From Pseudomonas sp. SST3 (GTDB taxonomy: Bacteria; Pseudomonadota; Gammaproteobacteria; Pseudomonadales; Pseudomonadaceae), in NCBI RefSeq assembly GCF_003325755.1, contig NZ_QORI02000004.1:216188-280187 (forward strand): a stretch of 64,000 bases of DNA. The letters are read 5' to 3'. Positions 17,056-27,304 of the stretch are shown here, in pieces. Position numbers and translations under genes: made by a program. The notes under the pieces are model-generated. The model saw only the letters and a program-made list of their open reading frames with translations. It was not told the origin of the DNA and did not search any database. Position 1 is the stretch's first letter. Each line of letters begins with the position of its first letter.

Positions 17056-18432
17056 TCAGCACTCGATCGCGTTGACTGCAAGGCCGCCACGGGACGTTTC
17101 CTTGTACTTGTCATGCATGTCCGCGCCGGTATCACGCATGGTGCGGATGACTCGATCCAGTGAGATGAAGTGCTCGCCGTCCCCACGCAATGCCATCTGT
17201 GCCGCATTGATTGCCTTCATCGCAGCGATGGCGTTGCGCTCTATGCAGGGCACCTGCACCAGGCCGCCGACCGGGTCGCAGGTCAGCCCGAGGTTATGCT
17301 CCAAACCAATCTCGGCGGCATTCTCGAGTTGCTCGGGCGTCGCGCCCAGAAGCTCTGCCAAACCAGCTGCCGCCATGGCGCACGCGGAACCGACCTCGCC
17401 CTGACAGCCCACCTCAGCGCCGGAAATCGACGCGTTCTTCTTGCAGAGAATGCCAACCGCCGCCGCCGCGAGAAGGTAATTGACCACATCGTCATCGCAG
17501 GCTTGCGGGTGGAATTTCATGTAGTAATGCAAGACCGCCGGAATGATGCCCGCCGCGCCGTTGGTGGGTGCGGTGACCATCCTCCCGCCCGCCGCGTTCT
17601 CCTCGTTCACCGCCAGCGCAAACAGATTCACCCATTCCATTGCGCTCATGGTCGAACCGATGACATTCGGCTTGCCCAGCTCCAGCAGATTGCGATGCAA
17701 CCTGGCGGCACGTCGACGGACATTCAGCCCGCCGGGCAACACGCCTTCATGGCGCAGACCATTGGTTACGCACTGTTGCATCGCTTGCCACAGGCGCAGC
17801 AGGCCGCTGCGGACCTCCGCCTCACTACGCCAGGCCGTTTCATTAATCATCATCAGTTCGCTGACACGCAGCTCATTGCGCTTGCACAGCTGCAGGAGCT
17901 CGACCGCACTGGAAAAGTCATAGGGCAACGCGGTGTGATCCTGATCCAGCTGACCGGCTGCCGCCTGCTCGGCGTTGACCACGAAGCCGCCGCCGACGGA
18001 GTAATAGGTGTCCTGAAAAAGCTCGCCGGAATGCCCTTGCGCGATGAAGGTCACGGCGTTGGGGTGGTAGGGCAGGTTCTCCTCAAGCAGGAGCAGATCT
18101 TTCGCCCAGTCGAATGCGATCGGCCAGTGACCATCGAGCCGCAGCTGCCCACTGGAGCGAAGTGCCGCGATGCGCGGAGCGATCTGCTCCGGATCGATGA
18201 GGTCCGGCCGTTCGCCCATCAGCCCCATCAGTACAGCGTTATCGGTACCGTGCCCGACCCCGGTCGCCGACAGCGACCCATACAGACGCACCTCTACGCG
18301 CCACACACGTTCCAGCAGCTTGCGTTCGCGCAGCGCACCGACAAACAGCGCGCCGGCGAGCATGGGTCCAACGGTATGCGAGCTGGAGGGCCCGATGCCG
18401 ACTTTGAAAAGATCGAATACGCTGATCGCCAC
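17056..18432 (-). CDS. sdaB: L-serine dehydratase, iron-sulfur dependent
   Basis: The 458-residue enzyme deaminates L-serine to pyruvate and ammonia with a 4Fe-4S cluster. This drains the glycine/serine formed at the end of betaine catabolism. The N-terminal signature AISVFDLFKVGIGPSSSHT and the cluster region with CKKNASISGAEVGCQGEVG, CDPVGG and PCIERN are present. Length matches Sda proteins (about 455). The start is GTG at 18432, giving the family-typical (M)AISVFDLF N-terminus, with TGGAG upstream; the frame continues further but upstream codons do not resemble the family. It follows gbdR's promoter side, the same neighbourhood as in Pseudomonas aeruginosa. Confidence 0.93.
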   Translation of the reverse strand: MAISVFDLFKVGIGPSSSHTVGPMLAGALFVGALRERKLLERVWRVEVRLYGSLSATGVGHGTDNAVLMGLMGERPDLIDPEQIAPRIAALRSSGQLRLDGHWPIAFDWAKDLLLLEENLPYHPNAVTFIAQGHSGELFQDTYYSVGGGFVVNAEQAAAGQLDQDHTALPYDFSSAVELLQLCKRNELRVSELMMINETAWRSEAEVRSGLLRLWQAMQQCVTNGLRHEGVLPGGLNVRRRAARLHRNLLELGKPNVIGSTMSAMEWVNLFALAVNEENAAGGRMVTAPTNGAAGIIPAVLHYYMKFHPQACDDDVVNYLLAAAAVGILCKKNASISGAEVGCQGEVGSACAMAAAGLAELLGATPEQLENAAEIGLEHNLGLTCDPVGGLVQVPCIERNAIAAMKAINAAQMALRGDGEHFISLDRVIRTMRDTGADMHDKYKETSRGGLAVNAIEC

Positions 18433-19421
18433 GCTGAACGCTCCACAGGATGCCCCAAGACAGGGAGCATGATCATCGTTTTGCCTGCGAAAAGAAGTCT
18501 GGCACCGACGCACTCATGTCCAAATCCGTCAGCCCAGCCGCCGTGGACTTCAGGCAGCGACGACGGGCTGCCCCCGGCGCTGTTACGAGCGGAAGAACAT
18601 CGTGCACAGCCACTCAATTTCAGTGGTGCCGCTCCGGACAAATGACGTATCGGATTCGGGCAGGAATTCGCGCATCACACCTGTCGCTTTTGCCCCGCAG
18701 TTGCGCGCTTACCTTGAATGTCTTCAGGCGTTGTCGCCGGGCCAACGAAGCTCCCGAAACGGAACAAAAAACTTCTCAATGACATTCAAACTCTGGTTAA
18801 TCAGCCCATCCTCATGATTTTTTTTCACGTTGCCGCTGATGGCGCCAGGCCACGGCACAGCGATCTATCCGCGCATTTGCTGGAGTACAACTATGCCCAA
18901 CGAAGAAACCCAGCGGTGCCATGATGAATTTTTTTCTGTTATGGTTTTTTTAGGCATACATGTCGCCGCTCAGTACGTGAGCGTCGCAACCCGACAATCG
19001 CAAGCGCCAAAGGGGAATATCGTTAAGTCATGTTTATCCGAAGTCGCCAGGTCAGCACAGGTCCTGGCAACGCCGAATGCCTTGCGCAGATGAACCCCCA
19101 GCCGTCCAGCAGAACGGCTGTACATAACAATAATAGGTAGCCGGTTCAGCCCCTATGGAGCGGCGACCACGATTGGCTTGCTAGTACTGCCAGAGGACCA
19201 AAGCAGCACAGCGGTGAATGACAGAACGTAGGAATCGGCCGATACGCGAGATGAACATTCAGCTCGCCTGCAGAGCCGCGGCCCGTCGAGTCCCGCCGCA
19301 CCGCGTCCGCCCGAAAATATGTCAACCCATAAGCCATAGCAGTTGGCACTAGCCGGCAGCGCTGCAAGGCGCTTGCGGCCTCGTTTAGCTGATCTGGATG
19401 TCTACTGAGGGGAACCATCCC
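18433..19421. other. Long intergenic region upstream of the ABC transporter operon
   Basis: Nearly 1 kb without a convincing gene lies between divergently transcribed sda and the transporter operon. It is less GC-rich than its neighbours and has T-runs (18818-18826, 18928-18934, 18944-18950). A small hairpin, CAGCCGT/ACGGCTG, lies at 19091-19113. It must hold the promoters of both operons. I could not identify a specific activator site or a small RNA. Confidence 0.5.
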
Positions 19422-20618
19422 ATGCGGTCTGGAAAAATCGTCGTCGAGAACCTTTACAAGGTCTTCGGCCCGCAGGAACAAGAAGCCATCGCCCTGCTCA
19501 AGCAAGGCTGGAGCAAGGACAAGATTCTCGCCGAGCGCGGTGCGGTCATCGGTGTGAGTGATGTTTCGTTCAGTGTCGAGGAAGGTGAAATCTTCGTCCT
19601 GATGGGCCTGTCCGGCTCCGGCAAATCCACGCTGATACGCCTGATCAACCGCCTGATCGAGCCCAGCGCCGGAGACGTCTTCATCGATGGGCAGAACGTT
19701 GCGAAACTGCCCCACTCACAACTCATCGACTTGCGTCGTCGCGACATGAGCATGGTTTTCCAGTCCTTCGCACTGATGCCGTCGCGCTCGGTGCTGGACA
19801 ACGCCGCCTTCGGCCTGGAGGTCGCCGGCGTCGGTCGTCGAGAACGAGAAGAGCGCGCCATGACGGTGCTCACGCAGGTCGGTCTCGACACCTTCGCGCA
19901 GAAGTATCCGCACGAGCTGTCCGGCGGCATGCAGCAGCGCGTCGGCCTTGCCCGTGCGCTGGCGGTGAACCCTTCGATGATCATCATGGACGAAGCCTTT
20001 TCCGCCCTCGACCCGCTCAAGCGCCGGGAGATGCAGGACGTCTTGCTGGAGCTGCAAAAGACCCATCGACGCACCATCATCTTCGTCTCCCATGACATCG
20101 AGGAAGCCATGCGCATCGGCAACCGCATCGGCATCATGGAAGGCGGCAAGCTGGTTCAGGTCGGTACGCCGCAGGAGCTGATCGACAACCCCGCCAGCAG
20201 CTACGTGCGCAATTTCTTCGAAACCGTCAACACGACCCGTTACCTCACCGCCGGCCAACTCAAGGCCGACAGCGTTCCGCTCTATGTGCACAACGGCAAG
20301 GCGCCGGACGCCCTGCAGGTCTGTCAGGAGTTGCAAGCGATGGACAAGCACTACGCCTTCGTCGTTGACGAGGACAAGAAATTCCGCGGTTCGATCAGCC
20401 TGGAACGCATCGCTCTGCTGGTCGAGAACGGCCAGACCTGCGCCCTCGAGGCGGACGTGTTGAAGCAGATTGATCCCCTGACCGAAGACCAGCCACTCGA
20501 CCAGGTGATCGAACGCCTGGTGGATAACGAAGGGCCTATGCCCGTGGTGGACAGCCAAGGGTTCTACGCGGGCGCCATCAGCAAAGGCCGCCTTCTGACT
20601 CGCCTGCAGGAGGAATGA
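19422..20618 (+). CDS. Quaternary-amine ABC transporter ATP-binding protein (ProV type)
   Basis: The 398-residue ATPase energises uptake of choline, betaine or related amines. Walker A (GLSGSGKST), Q-loop (VFQSFALMP), signature (LSGGMQQR), Walker B (MIIMDEAFSALD) and the H-loop (VSHDIEEAM) are intact. A C-terminal region of about 110 residues (from VPLYVHNGK) resembles paired CBS domains, as in osmosensing ProV/OpuAA. The start at 19422 follows GAGGGGAACCATCCC; an ATG 24 bases earlier lies upstream of this site. It overlaps or abuts the permease gene. The N-terminal ~60 residues (LLKQGWSKDKILAERGAVIGV) are ProV-like rather than ChoV-like. Confidence 0.93.
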   Translation: MRSGKIVVENLYKVFGPQEQEAIALLKQGWSKDKILAERGAVIGVSDVSFSVEEGEIFVLMGLSGSGKSTLIRLINRLIEPSAGDVFIDGQNVAKLPHSQLIDLRRRDMSMVFQSFALMPSRSVLDNAAFGLEVAGVGRREREERAMTVLTQVGLDTFAQKYPHELSGGMQQRVGLARALAVNPSMIIMDEAFSALDPLKRREMQDVLLELQKTHRRTIIFVSHDIEEAMRIGNRIGIMEGGKLVQVGTPQELIDNPASSYVRNFFETVNTTRYLTAGQLKADSVPLYVHNGKAPDALQVCQELQAMDKHYAFVVDEDKKFRGSISLERIALLVENGQTCALEADVLKQIDPLTEDQPLDQVIERLVDNEGPMPVVDSQGFYAGAISKGRLLTRLQEE

Positions 20619-20620
20619 TC

Positions 20621-21508
20621 ATGAGCAAAGAACTCGATCTGGGGAGCTGGGTCAACGACGTCGTCCAGCACCTGCTGGAGAACTACAGCGGCGCCTTCGA
20701 TAGCCTGGGCAGTGTGGTCAGCGGATTTTCCGAAGGTATCGAAGCATTGCTGATGCTGCCGCCGGCCTGGCTGCTCATCGCCATTTTCGTCGGCCTTGGG
20801 CTGTGGCGCATCGGCGCCCGGTTCGCCGTCTTTACCGCCGTATCCTTCATTCTCATCGTGCTCACCGGCTTCTGGGAGCAGACCGTGGTGACCCTCGGCC
20901 TGACCTTTTCCGCCACGCTGATCAGCCTGGTCCTGGGCGTTCCGCTGGGTATCTGGTCGGCTCGCAGCGAACGCGTGGCCATGATCACCCGCCCGATCCT
21001 GGACTTCATGCAGACCATGCCGGCATTCGTCTACCTGATTCCGGCGGCGATGCTGTTCGGCCTCGGTCGCGTACCCGGCATCATCGCCACGGTGATTTTC
21101 GCCATGCCGCCAGCGGTGCGCCTGACCAACCTGGGCATCCGCCAGGTCAACAAGGAGATCGTCGAGGCCGGACAATCCTTCGGCTGCAACGCCCGGCAGC
21201 TGCTGTTCAAGGTGCAGTTGCCCAACGCAATGCCGTCGATCATGGCTGGGGTCAACCAGACCATCATGATGGCGCTGTCGATGGTGATCATCGCCTCGAT
21301 GGTCGGCGCTGGCGGTCTGGGCAACGACGTGCTGGCCAGTATCCAGCGACTGGACATCGGCCTCGGTTTCGAAAGCGGCATGGCCGTGGTGCTGCTGGCA
21401 ATCATCCTCGACCGCATCACCGAAAGCTTCGGTACTGCCAAGCGGGCCACGCAGAAAGCTGCCTGGTACACCTGGGTGAGCACCAAGCTCAGGCTGCAGC
21501 GCCAGTAG
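20621..21508 (+). CDS. Quaternary-amine ABC transporter permease (ProW type)
   Basis: The 295-residue inner-membrane protein has about six or seven hydrophobic segments and the binding-protein-dependent permease EAA loop (EIVEAGQSFGCNARQLLFKVQLPNAMPSI). The conserved QTMPAFVYLIP stretch and VGAGGLGNDV are typical of ProW/OpuAB. AGGAGG lies seven bases before the chosen ATG at 20621; an ATG at 20615 overlaps the upstream stop but is too close to the ribosome binding site. It forms the membrane channel with the preceding ATPase and must serve the binding proteins encoded downstream. Confidence 0.93.
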   Translation: MSKELDLGSWVNDVVQHLLENYSGAFDSLGSVVSGFSEGIEALLMLPPAWLLIAIFVGLGLWRIGARFAVFTAVSFILIVLTGFWEQTVVTLGLTFSATLISLVLGVPLGIWSARSERVAMITRPILDFMQTMPAFVYLIPAAMLFGLGRVPGIIATVIFAMPPAVRLTNLGIRQVNKEIVEAGQSFGCNARQLLFKVQLPNAMPSIMAGVNQTIMMALSMVIIASMVGAGGLGNDVLASIQRLDIGLGFESGMAVVLLAIILDRITESFGTAKRATQKAAWYTWVSTKLRLQRQ

Positions 21509-21540
21509 ACCATCACGAACCGTAGACACAGGGATTTACG

Positions 21541-22485
21541 ATGAATACGTTCAAGAAGATCACGGGTATCGGACTGTTCTCCTGCGCATTGATGCAGAAC
21601 GCATGGGCGCAGGAGCCAGCCAGCTGCGAGAAGGTGCGCTTCGCTGAGATCGGCTGGGCGGACATCGCCGCCACCACAGGCGTGGCGATGGTGCTGTCCG
21701 AAGGCCTGGGCTACGACCCAAGCAAGGTGATGGCCTCGGTACCGATCGCCTTCACCGGCGTGAAAAACAAGCAGATCGATGCCTTTCTCGGATACTGGTC
21801 GCCCTCCATGGACGCGGTCATCGAGCCCTTTACCAAGGATGGCGGCGTCAAGGTGCTCGAGTCGCCGAATCTTGAGGGCGCCAAATACACCCTGGCGGTG
21901 CCGACCTACGCGGCCGAAGCAGGGCTGAAGAGCTTCCAGGACATCGCCAAGTTCGAAGACGAGCTGGGCGGCAAAATCTACGCGATCGAGCCGGGTAACG
22001 ACGGCAACCTGCTGATCGAAAAGATGATCAAGAGCGACCAGTTCGGCCTCGGTGATTTCCGCATGGTCGAATCCAGCGAAGCCGGCATGCTGGTTCAGGT
22101 GCAGCGCGCGATCAGGAAGAAAGAGCCAGTGGTGTTCCTCGGCTGGGCTCCACACCCGATGAACGCCCAGTACGACCTGACCTATCTGGCTGGTGGCGAT
22201 GAGGTGTTCGGCCCCGACTACGGTGCCGCCAAGGTATTCACCGTGGTGCCGCCGGATTATCTGGAACGCTGCGCGAATGTCGGCAAATTGCTGCAGAACC
22301 TGCAGTTCACCGTCCCCATCGAGAGCGAGCTGATGAGCATGGCGCTCGAACGCGACGATCCGCAGACCGTGGCGAAAAGCTGGATCAAGGCCAACCCGGC
22401 CATCCTCGAGCAATGGCTGGCGGGCGTGACGACCTTCGATGGCCAGGATGGCGTTGCCGCCGTGAAGAAATTCGTCGGTCTCTGA
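21541..22485 (+). CDS. Periplasmic quaternary-amine (choline-type) binding protein, ChoX family
   Basis: The 314-residue secreted protein has a signal peptide ending AWA-QEPASC (about residue 24). The mature part follows the ChoX family: VRFAEIGWADIAATTGVAMVLSEGLGY, FLGYWSPSMDAV, GAKYTLAVPTYAAEAG, VVFLGWAPHPMNAQYDL. Several Trp and Tyr residues at positions forming the aromatic ligand box are present. It is immediately downstream of the ATPase and permease genes (32-base gap). It is a paralogue of the choX gene beside betC (29367-30302). Choline is the likely ligand; betaine or carnitine cannot be excluded. Confidence 0.88.
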   Translation: MNTFKKITGIGLFSCALMQNAWAQEPASCEKVRFAEIGWADIAATTGVAMVLSEGLGYDPSKVMASVPIAFTGVKNKQIDAFLGYWSPSMDAVIEPFTKDGGVKVLESPNLEGAKYTLAVPTYAAEAGLKSFQDIAKFEDELGGKIYAIEPGNDGNLLIEKMIKSDQFGLGDFRMVESSEAGMLVQVQRAIRKKEPVVFLGWAPHPMNAQYDLTYLAGGDEVFGPDYGAAKVFTVVPPDYLERCANVGKLLQNLQFTVPIESELMSMALERDDPQTVAKSWIKANPAILEQWLAGVTTFDGQDGVAAVKKFVGL

Positions 22486-22747
22486 CCGCTTGAAGGCACT
22501 CAGGCAACGCAGGGCCGGGCAAGGATAGCCAGCAGGCCCGTCCCGGCCTGTGCCCGAGACGAGTCTGCCGCCCAGCCGCAACACAACCGATCACATTTCA
22601 TTTTCGCCGGTGCGCAAGCAGAACCAGCGCGCCGAACCGTGCATGGGATTTCGCTCAACCGCTGAAATCCCTGCAACAAACCGCAGTCCTCGCAGAACGG
22701 GACCACGGTCGGCATCACTGCCATATCCTGACATGGAGCTATAACGC

Positions 22748-23602
22748 ATGAGTCTATTCAAGCACCTTCTTTGTGGTCTCGGCGCCGCCAGCATGGCGCT
22801 CGGCATGGCCACCAGCATGGCGGCGGACAAGCCCGAGCTGAAAATCGGCTACGTAAACGGCTGGGACGATAGCGTCGCCGCCACCCACGTGGCAGGCGAG
22901 ATTCTCGAAAGCAACCTGGGCTATACCGTCAAGCTGCAACCGGTCGAGCCGGCCATCATGTGGCAGGGCGTCGCACGCGGTGATCTCGACGCCACGCTCT
23001 CCGCCTGGCTGCCCGCCACCCATGGTGAATACTTCGAAAAGCTGAAGGATAAAGTCGTGGTGCTCGGCACCAACTACGAAGGCGCCAAGATCGGTCTGAT
23101 CGTACCGGACTACATGGATGCCAAAAGCATCGCCGATCTCGACCAGCACAGCGAAGCACTGGGTGGCAAGATCACCGGCATTGATGCCGGAGCCGGCGTG
23201 ATGCGCCGCACCGAAGATGCCATCGAGCAATACGATCTGGACATCCGGCTGATGGCCAGCTCGGGCCCGGCAATGACCACCGCGCTGACCCGTGCGGAAA
23301 AGGCGAAGGAGCCCATCGTCGTCACCGGCTGGATCCCGCACTGGATGTTCGCCAAATGGAAGCTGCGCTTCCTGGATGATCCGAAGAAGGTCTTCGGCGA
23401 TGACGAACACGTCGACACGGTCGCCAACCCGGCCCTGGCCAGCAAGGCTCCCGAGGCCGAGGCCTTCCTGAAGAAATTCAGCTGGAACGCCGAAGAAGTC
23501 GGTGAAGTGATGCTGGCTATCCGCGACGGCGCCAAGCCGGACGCTGCCGCTCGCGAATGGGTCAAAAACAACCCGGAACGCGTCGCCGGCTGGCTCGAAT
23601 AA
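22748..23602 (+). CDS. Periplasmic glycine betaine-type binding protein (OpuAC/ProX family)
   Basis: The 284-residue secreted protein has a signal peptide ending about MAA-DKPELKIGYVN. The OpuAC-type core is clear: GWDDSVAATHVAGEILESNLGY, EPAIMWQGVARGDLDATLSAWLPATH, GAKIGLIVPDYM, PIVVTGWIPHWMFAKW. The Trp residues expected to cage a trimethylammonium group are present. CATGGAG precedes the ATG. It lies 260 bases after the ChoX-type gene on the same strand and probably shares the ATPase and permease. Its family differs from the preceding binding protein, which suggests a second ligand such as glycine betaine. Confidence 0.88.
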   Translation: MSLFKHLLCGLGAASMALGMATSMAADKPELKIGYVNGWDDSVAATHVAGEILESNLGYTVKLQPVEPAIMWQGVARGDLDATLSAWLPATHGEYFEKLKDKVVVLGTNYEGAKIGLIVPDYMDAKSIADLDQHSEALGGKITGIDAGAGVMRRTEDAIEQYDLDIRLMASSGPAMTTALTRAEKAKEPIVVTGWIPHWMFAKWKLRFLDDPKKVFGDDEHVDTVANPALASKAPEAEAFLKKFSWNAEEVGEVMLAIRDGAKPDAAAREWVKNNPERVAGWLE

Positions 23603-23684
23603 CCATCGATCCCCCTACACCCTATCTCTCCCACCCCGACCGCGCCCTTTGGCGGGCGCCGCTCGAAGCCATGGAGTCGTGCGC

Positions 23685-24985
23685 ATGCGTGTAATCAAGT
23701 GGAGCACCCTGGCGCTGGCCGTCACCGCCGCCGTCAACCAGCTGGCCGTGGCCAGCGAACAGTCGGAAGCCGCCGACTTCGTCGACGACAGCAACCTGAC
23801 GCTGCTGAACAAGAACTACTACTTCGCCCGCGACAACCATGCGCCTGGCGCCGATCCGAGCCGCATCGAAGAGTGGGCTCACGGCATGCTGCTCACCTAT
23901 GAGTCCGGATTCACCCAGGGCCCCGTCGGCTTCGGCGTCGATCTCCATGCCGGTGGTGCCATCAAGCTAGACAGCGGTCGCGGCACCAGCGGCACCGGCC
24001 TGTTACCGGTGGACAGTGACGGCCGCGCCGCCGACGAGCTCGGGTTCGCCGGAGGCGCCGTCAAGCTGCGCATCTCCAATACCACGCTCAAGTACGGTGA
24101 CCTGACCCCTACCGCCCCGGTCTTCTCGCCGGGCACCGGGCGCATTTTTGCCAGCACCGCCAACGGCTTCCAGCTGATCTCTGGCGAAATCGAGCGGCTG
24201 ACGGTCGATGCCGGCTACTTCACCTCGATTCGTGATCGCAACCGCTCGGTCAATCGAGACGGCGAAATCACCCTGGTCTATGCCGGCGCCATCGACTCGG
24301 AAACCGTCGGCTACCTGGGCGGCACCTACCAGCTCACCGACAGCCTCAGCGCCACACTCTATGGCTCCAAATACGAGGATGTCTGGACCCAGTACTACGG
24401 CAACCTGAACTACGCATTGCCACTCGCCGAAAACCAGGCGTTGACCTTCGACTTCAACGTCTACGACACCCGGGACGAGGGTGCAGCGCTGGCCGGCGAC
24501 ATCAACACCACGGCCTGGTCGCTGGCTGCTGGCTATTCGATCGGCGCCCATACCTTCACCCTCGCCCACCAGCAGGTGAACGGCAACTCGCCCATGGACT
24601 ACATCAGCATAGACGGCACCAACGCCGGCGACTCCATCTACCTGGCCAACTCCTCGCAATGGTCCGATTTCAACGCGCCCGGCGAGCAGTCCATGCAAGC
24701 CCGCTACGACCTCGACATGGCGGCCTACGGCGTGCCTGGCCTGAGTCTGATGGCCAGATAGATATCGACGGCGCGAGCGTCGACCCCAACGGAGCCTACG
24801 CCTACTACGCCGGAGCCGCCGGCAAGGGCAAAGAGTGGGAGCGCGACCTTGAAGCCAAGTACGTCGTTCAGGATGGCGGCCTCAAGGACCTGTCCCTGCG
24901 CGTGCGCTACGCCACGGCACGCGGATTCGCTGGTGATATCGACGAGCTGCGCGTGATCACCGAGTATCCGCTGGATATTCTCTGA
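23685..24985 (+). pseudogene. OprD-family outer-membrane porin, frameshifted
   Basis: The reading frame starts with a signal peptide (MRVIKWSTLALAVTAAVNQLAVAS) after TGGAG and runs in OprD style (FVDDSNLTLLNKNYYFARDN; RISNTTLKYGDLTPTAPVF; STANGFQLISGEI) to a stop at 24759-24761 after PGLSLMAR. The expected continuation (IDGASVDPNGAYAYY... to a terminal EYPLDIL) is read in another frame from about 24761 to 24985. A deletion of roughly 13 bases (1 mod 3) at a GATAGATA junction explains it. Without correction the last ~75 residues, including terminal beta strands, are lost. It would have been the outer-membrane entry for amines of this cluster. Confidence 0.82.
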
Positions 24986-25115
24986 TCGGCAGCGGGCGGG
25001 TGCTCGCGCACCTGCCCGCCACCGCACAGCCCGCTTGCGCCGGCGGCTGTGTCCGCCCGTCCGTCATCGCTGATCACACGACACCGGCATGCGCAATAGC
25101 GACAACTGGCCCTTT

Positions 25116-25133
25116 ATTGATTGATCGTTCAAT
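25116..25133. promoter_or_regulatory. BetI operator in the betIBA promoter
   Basis: ATTGATTGATCGTTCAAT is a dyad (ATTGA...TCAAT) of the BetI type, about 52 bases before betI. The known role of BetI is autorepression of betIBA relieved by choline. Confidence 0.8.
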
Positions 25134-25184
25134 AAAAAATCCCTAGGCTGGTCGCCAGTCAAACCCTGACCGGAGCCCCCCTTC

Positions 25185-25778
25185 ATGCCCAAGGTTGGAA
25201 TGCAGCCCATCCGGCGCAAGCAACTGATCCACGCCACGCTCGAAGCGGTGGATCAGGTCGGCATGAGCGACGCCAGTATCTCGATGATCGCGCGTCTGGC
25301 AGGTGTCTCGAACGGCATCATCGCGCACTACTTTCAGGACAAGAACGGCCTGCTCGAAGCCACCATGCGACACCTGATGAAAGCGCTCAATCAGGCCGTT
25401 CGTATACGCCGCGAGGCGCTTACCGACGACAGTCCGCGCGCGCACCTGAAGGCGATCATCGAGGGCAACTTCGACGATAGCCAGGTGAACGGACCCGCGA
25501 TGAAAACCTGGCTGGCGTTCTGGGCGTTCAGCATGCATCAACCCTCCCTGCACCGGTTGCAGCGGATCAACGACTGCCGCCTGTATTCCAATCTCTGCTG
25601 CGAGTTCCGCCGCGTTCTGCCGAAGGAGCAGGCACGCTCGGCTGCGCGAGGCATGGCGGCATTGATCGACGGCTTGTGGTTGCGCGGCGCGCTGGCCAGC
25701 GACGACTTCGATATCGAACAGGCATTGCAACTGGCCTATGACTACCTGGATCAGCTACTGACCAAGCAGGTGCACTGA
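25185..25778 (+). CDS. betI: Choline-responsive TetR-family repressor BetI
   Basis: The 197-residue repressor starts [21 protein letters not shown], the characteristic BetI N-terminus. Its TetR helix-turn-helix lies at about residues 30-55 ([26 protein letters not shown]). The C-terminal part ([30 protein letters not shown]) forms the choline-binding/dimerisation domain. GGAGCCCCCCTTC precedes the ATG. It is first in betIBA and controls conversion of choline to betaine. Confidence 0.97.
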   Translation: MPKVGMQPIRRKQLIHATLEAVDQVGMSDASISMIARLAGVSNGIIAHYFQDKNGLLEATMRHLMKALNQAVRIRREALTDDSPRAHLKAIIEGNFDDSQVNGPAMKTWLAFWAFSMHQPSLHRLQRINDCRLYSNLCCEFRRVLPKEQARSAARGMAALIDGLWLRGALASDDFDIEQALQLAYDYLDQLLTKQVH

Positions 25779-25811
25779 TCCCCTTCTTCACTACGCACCG
25801 CGAGGATGACC

Positions 25812-27284
25812 ATGCCCCGTTTCGAACAACAGAAACTCTACATCGATGGCCGCTATACCGAGGCCACTAGCGGCGGCACCTTCGAGACCGTCAATCCAGC
25901 GACCGGCGAAGTGCTTGCCGAGCTCCAGCGCGCGTCGCGGGACGATGTCGATAAAGCTGTCGCCAGCGCCACCGCGGGACAGAAGGTCTGGGCCGCGATG
26001 ACCGCCATGCAGCGCTCGCGCATCCTGCGCCGAGCGGTCGACATCCTGCGCGAACGCAACGATGAACTGGCCGAACTGGAAACCCTCGATACCGGCAAGC
26101 CGCTGGCGGAAACCCGCGCAGTGGATATCGTGACCGGGGCCGATGTGCTCGAATATTACGCCGGGCTGATCCCGGCCATCGAAGGCGAGCAGATCCCGTT
26201 ACGCGATACCAGCTTCGTCTATACCCGCCGCGAGCCGCTGGGTGTGGTGGCCGGGATCGGTGCCTGGAATTACCCGATCCAGATTGCCCTATGGAAGTCC
26301 GCACCGGCATTGGCGGCCGGCAACGCGATGATCTTCAAGCCCAGTGAGATGACGTCCCTGAGCACCCTGAAACTGGCCGAGATTTACACCGAGGCTGGCG
26401 TGCCGGATGGCGTATTCAACGTGCTCACCGGCAGCGGTCGGGAAGTCGGCACCTGGCTTACCGAGCATCCAGGCATCGAGAAGATTTCCTTCACCGGCGG
26501 CACCAGCACCGGCAAGAAGGTCATGGCCAGCGCGTCCAGCTCCTCGCTCAAGGATGTGACCATGGAGCTGGGTGGCAAGTCGCCGCTGATCATTTTCGAG
26601 GACGCCAATCTCAACCGTGCCGCGGACATTGCGGTCATGGCCAACTTCTTCAGCTCTGGCCAGGTCTGCACCAATGGCACCCGCGTATTCATCCATCGCT
26701 CTTTGCAGGCGCGGTTCGAAGCCAAGGTGCTCGAGCGGGTAAAACGCATCCGCCTGGGCGACCCGCTGAACGCGGAAACCAATTTCGGCCCCTTGGTGGG
26801 CTACGCACACATGGACAGCGTGCTCGATTACCTCGAGTCGGGCCGGGCGGAAGGGGCACGTCTGCTTTGTGGCGGCGCAAGGGTGACCGACGGTGAATAC
26901 GCCAAAGGTGCCTATGTCGCGCCAACCGTGTTCAGCGATTGCCGCGATGACATGCGCATCGTGCGCGAAGAGATCTTCGGGCCCGTCATGAGCATTCTGA
27001 TCTTCGATGACGAAGCGGAAGTGATCCGCCGCGCGAACGACACCGAGTACGGCCTCGCTGCCGGCGTGGTGACCAACGACCTGGCCCGCGCCCACCGTGT
27101 CATCCATCAGCTCGAAGCGGGCATTTGCTGGATCAATACCTGGGGCGAGTCGCCCGCTGAGATGCCGGTCGGCGGCTACAAGCAATCCGGTGTCGGCCGT
27201 GAGAACGGCCTGACGACCCTGGCGCATTACACCCGCACAAAATCGATCCAGGTCGAACTGGGCGATTTCGCCTCGGTGTTTTAG
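25812..27284 (+). CDS. betB: Betaine aldehyde dehydrogenase
   Basis: The 490-residue aldehyde dehydrogenase oxidises betaine aldehyde to glycine betaine with NAD(P). Catalytic Cys286 ([10 protein letters not shown]) and general base Glu252 (MELGGKSPL) fall at exactly the Pseudomonas aeruginosa numbering if ATG25812 is used. That start has GAGG six bases upstream, whereas the ATG at 25806 is adjacent to it. Cofactor-binding segments [21 protein letters not shown] and [10 protein letters not shown] are intact. It lies between betI and betA. Confidence 0.97.
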   Translation: MPRFEQQKLYIDGRYTEATSGGTFETVNPATGEVLAELQRASRDDVDKAVASATAGQKVWAAMTAMQRSRILRRAVDILRERNDELAELETLDTGKPLAETRAVDIVTGADVLEYYAGLIPAIEGEQIPLRDTSFVYTRREPLGVVAGIGAWNYPIQIALWKSAPALAAGNAMIFKPSEMTSLSTLKLAEIYTEAGVPDGVFNVLTGSGREVGTWLTEHPGIEKISFTGGTSTGKKVMASASSSSLKDVTMELGGKSPLIIFEDANLNRAADIAVMANFFSSGQVCTNGTRVFIHRSLQARFEAKVLERVKRIRLGDPLNAETNFGPLVGYAHMDSVLDYLESGRAEGARLLCGGARVTDGEYAKGAYVAPTVFSDCRDDMRIVREEIFGPVMSILIFDDEAEVIRRANDTEYGLAAGVVTNDLARAHRVIHQLEAGICWINTWGESPAEMPVGGYKQSGVGRENGLTTLAHYTRTKSIQVELGDFASVF

Positions 27285-27304
27285 AAAACAGCCACGAGCT
27301 GCAA

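Noticed and set aside
17170..18645. A 491-codon plus-strand frame opposite the serine dehydratase
   Set aside because: Shadow of the iron-sulfur L-serine dehydratase, whose motifs are unmistakable on the minus strand.
19060..19090. Possible sigma-54 promoter (TGGCAACGCCGAATGCC) upstream of the transporter operon
   Set aside because: The spacing between GG and GC is off by one from the -24/-12 requirement and no activator site is evident.
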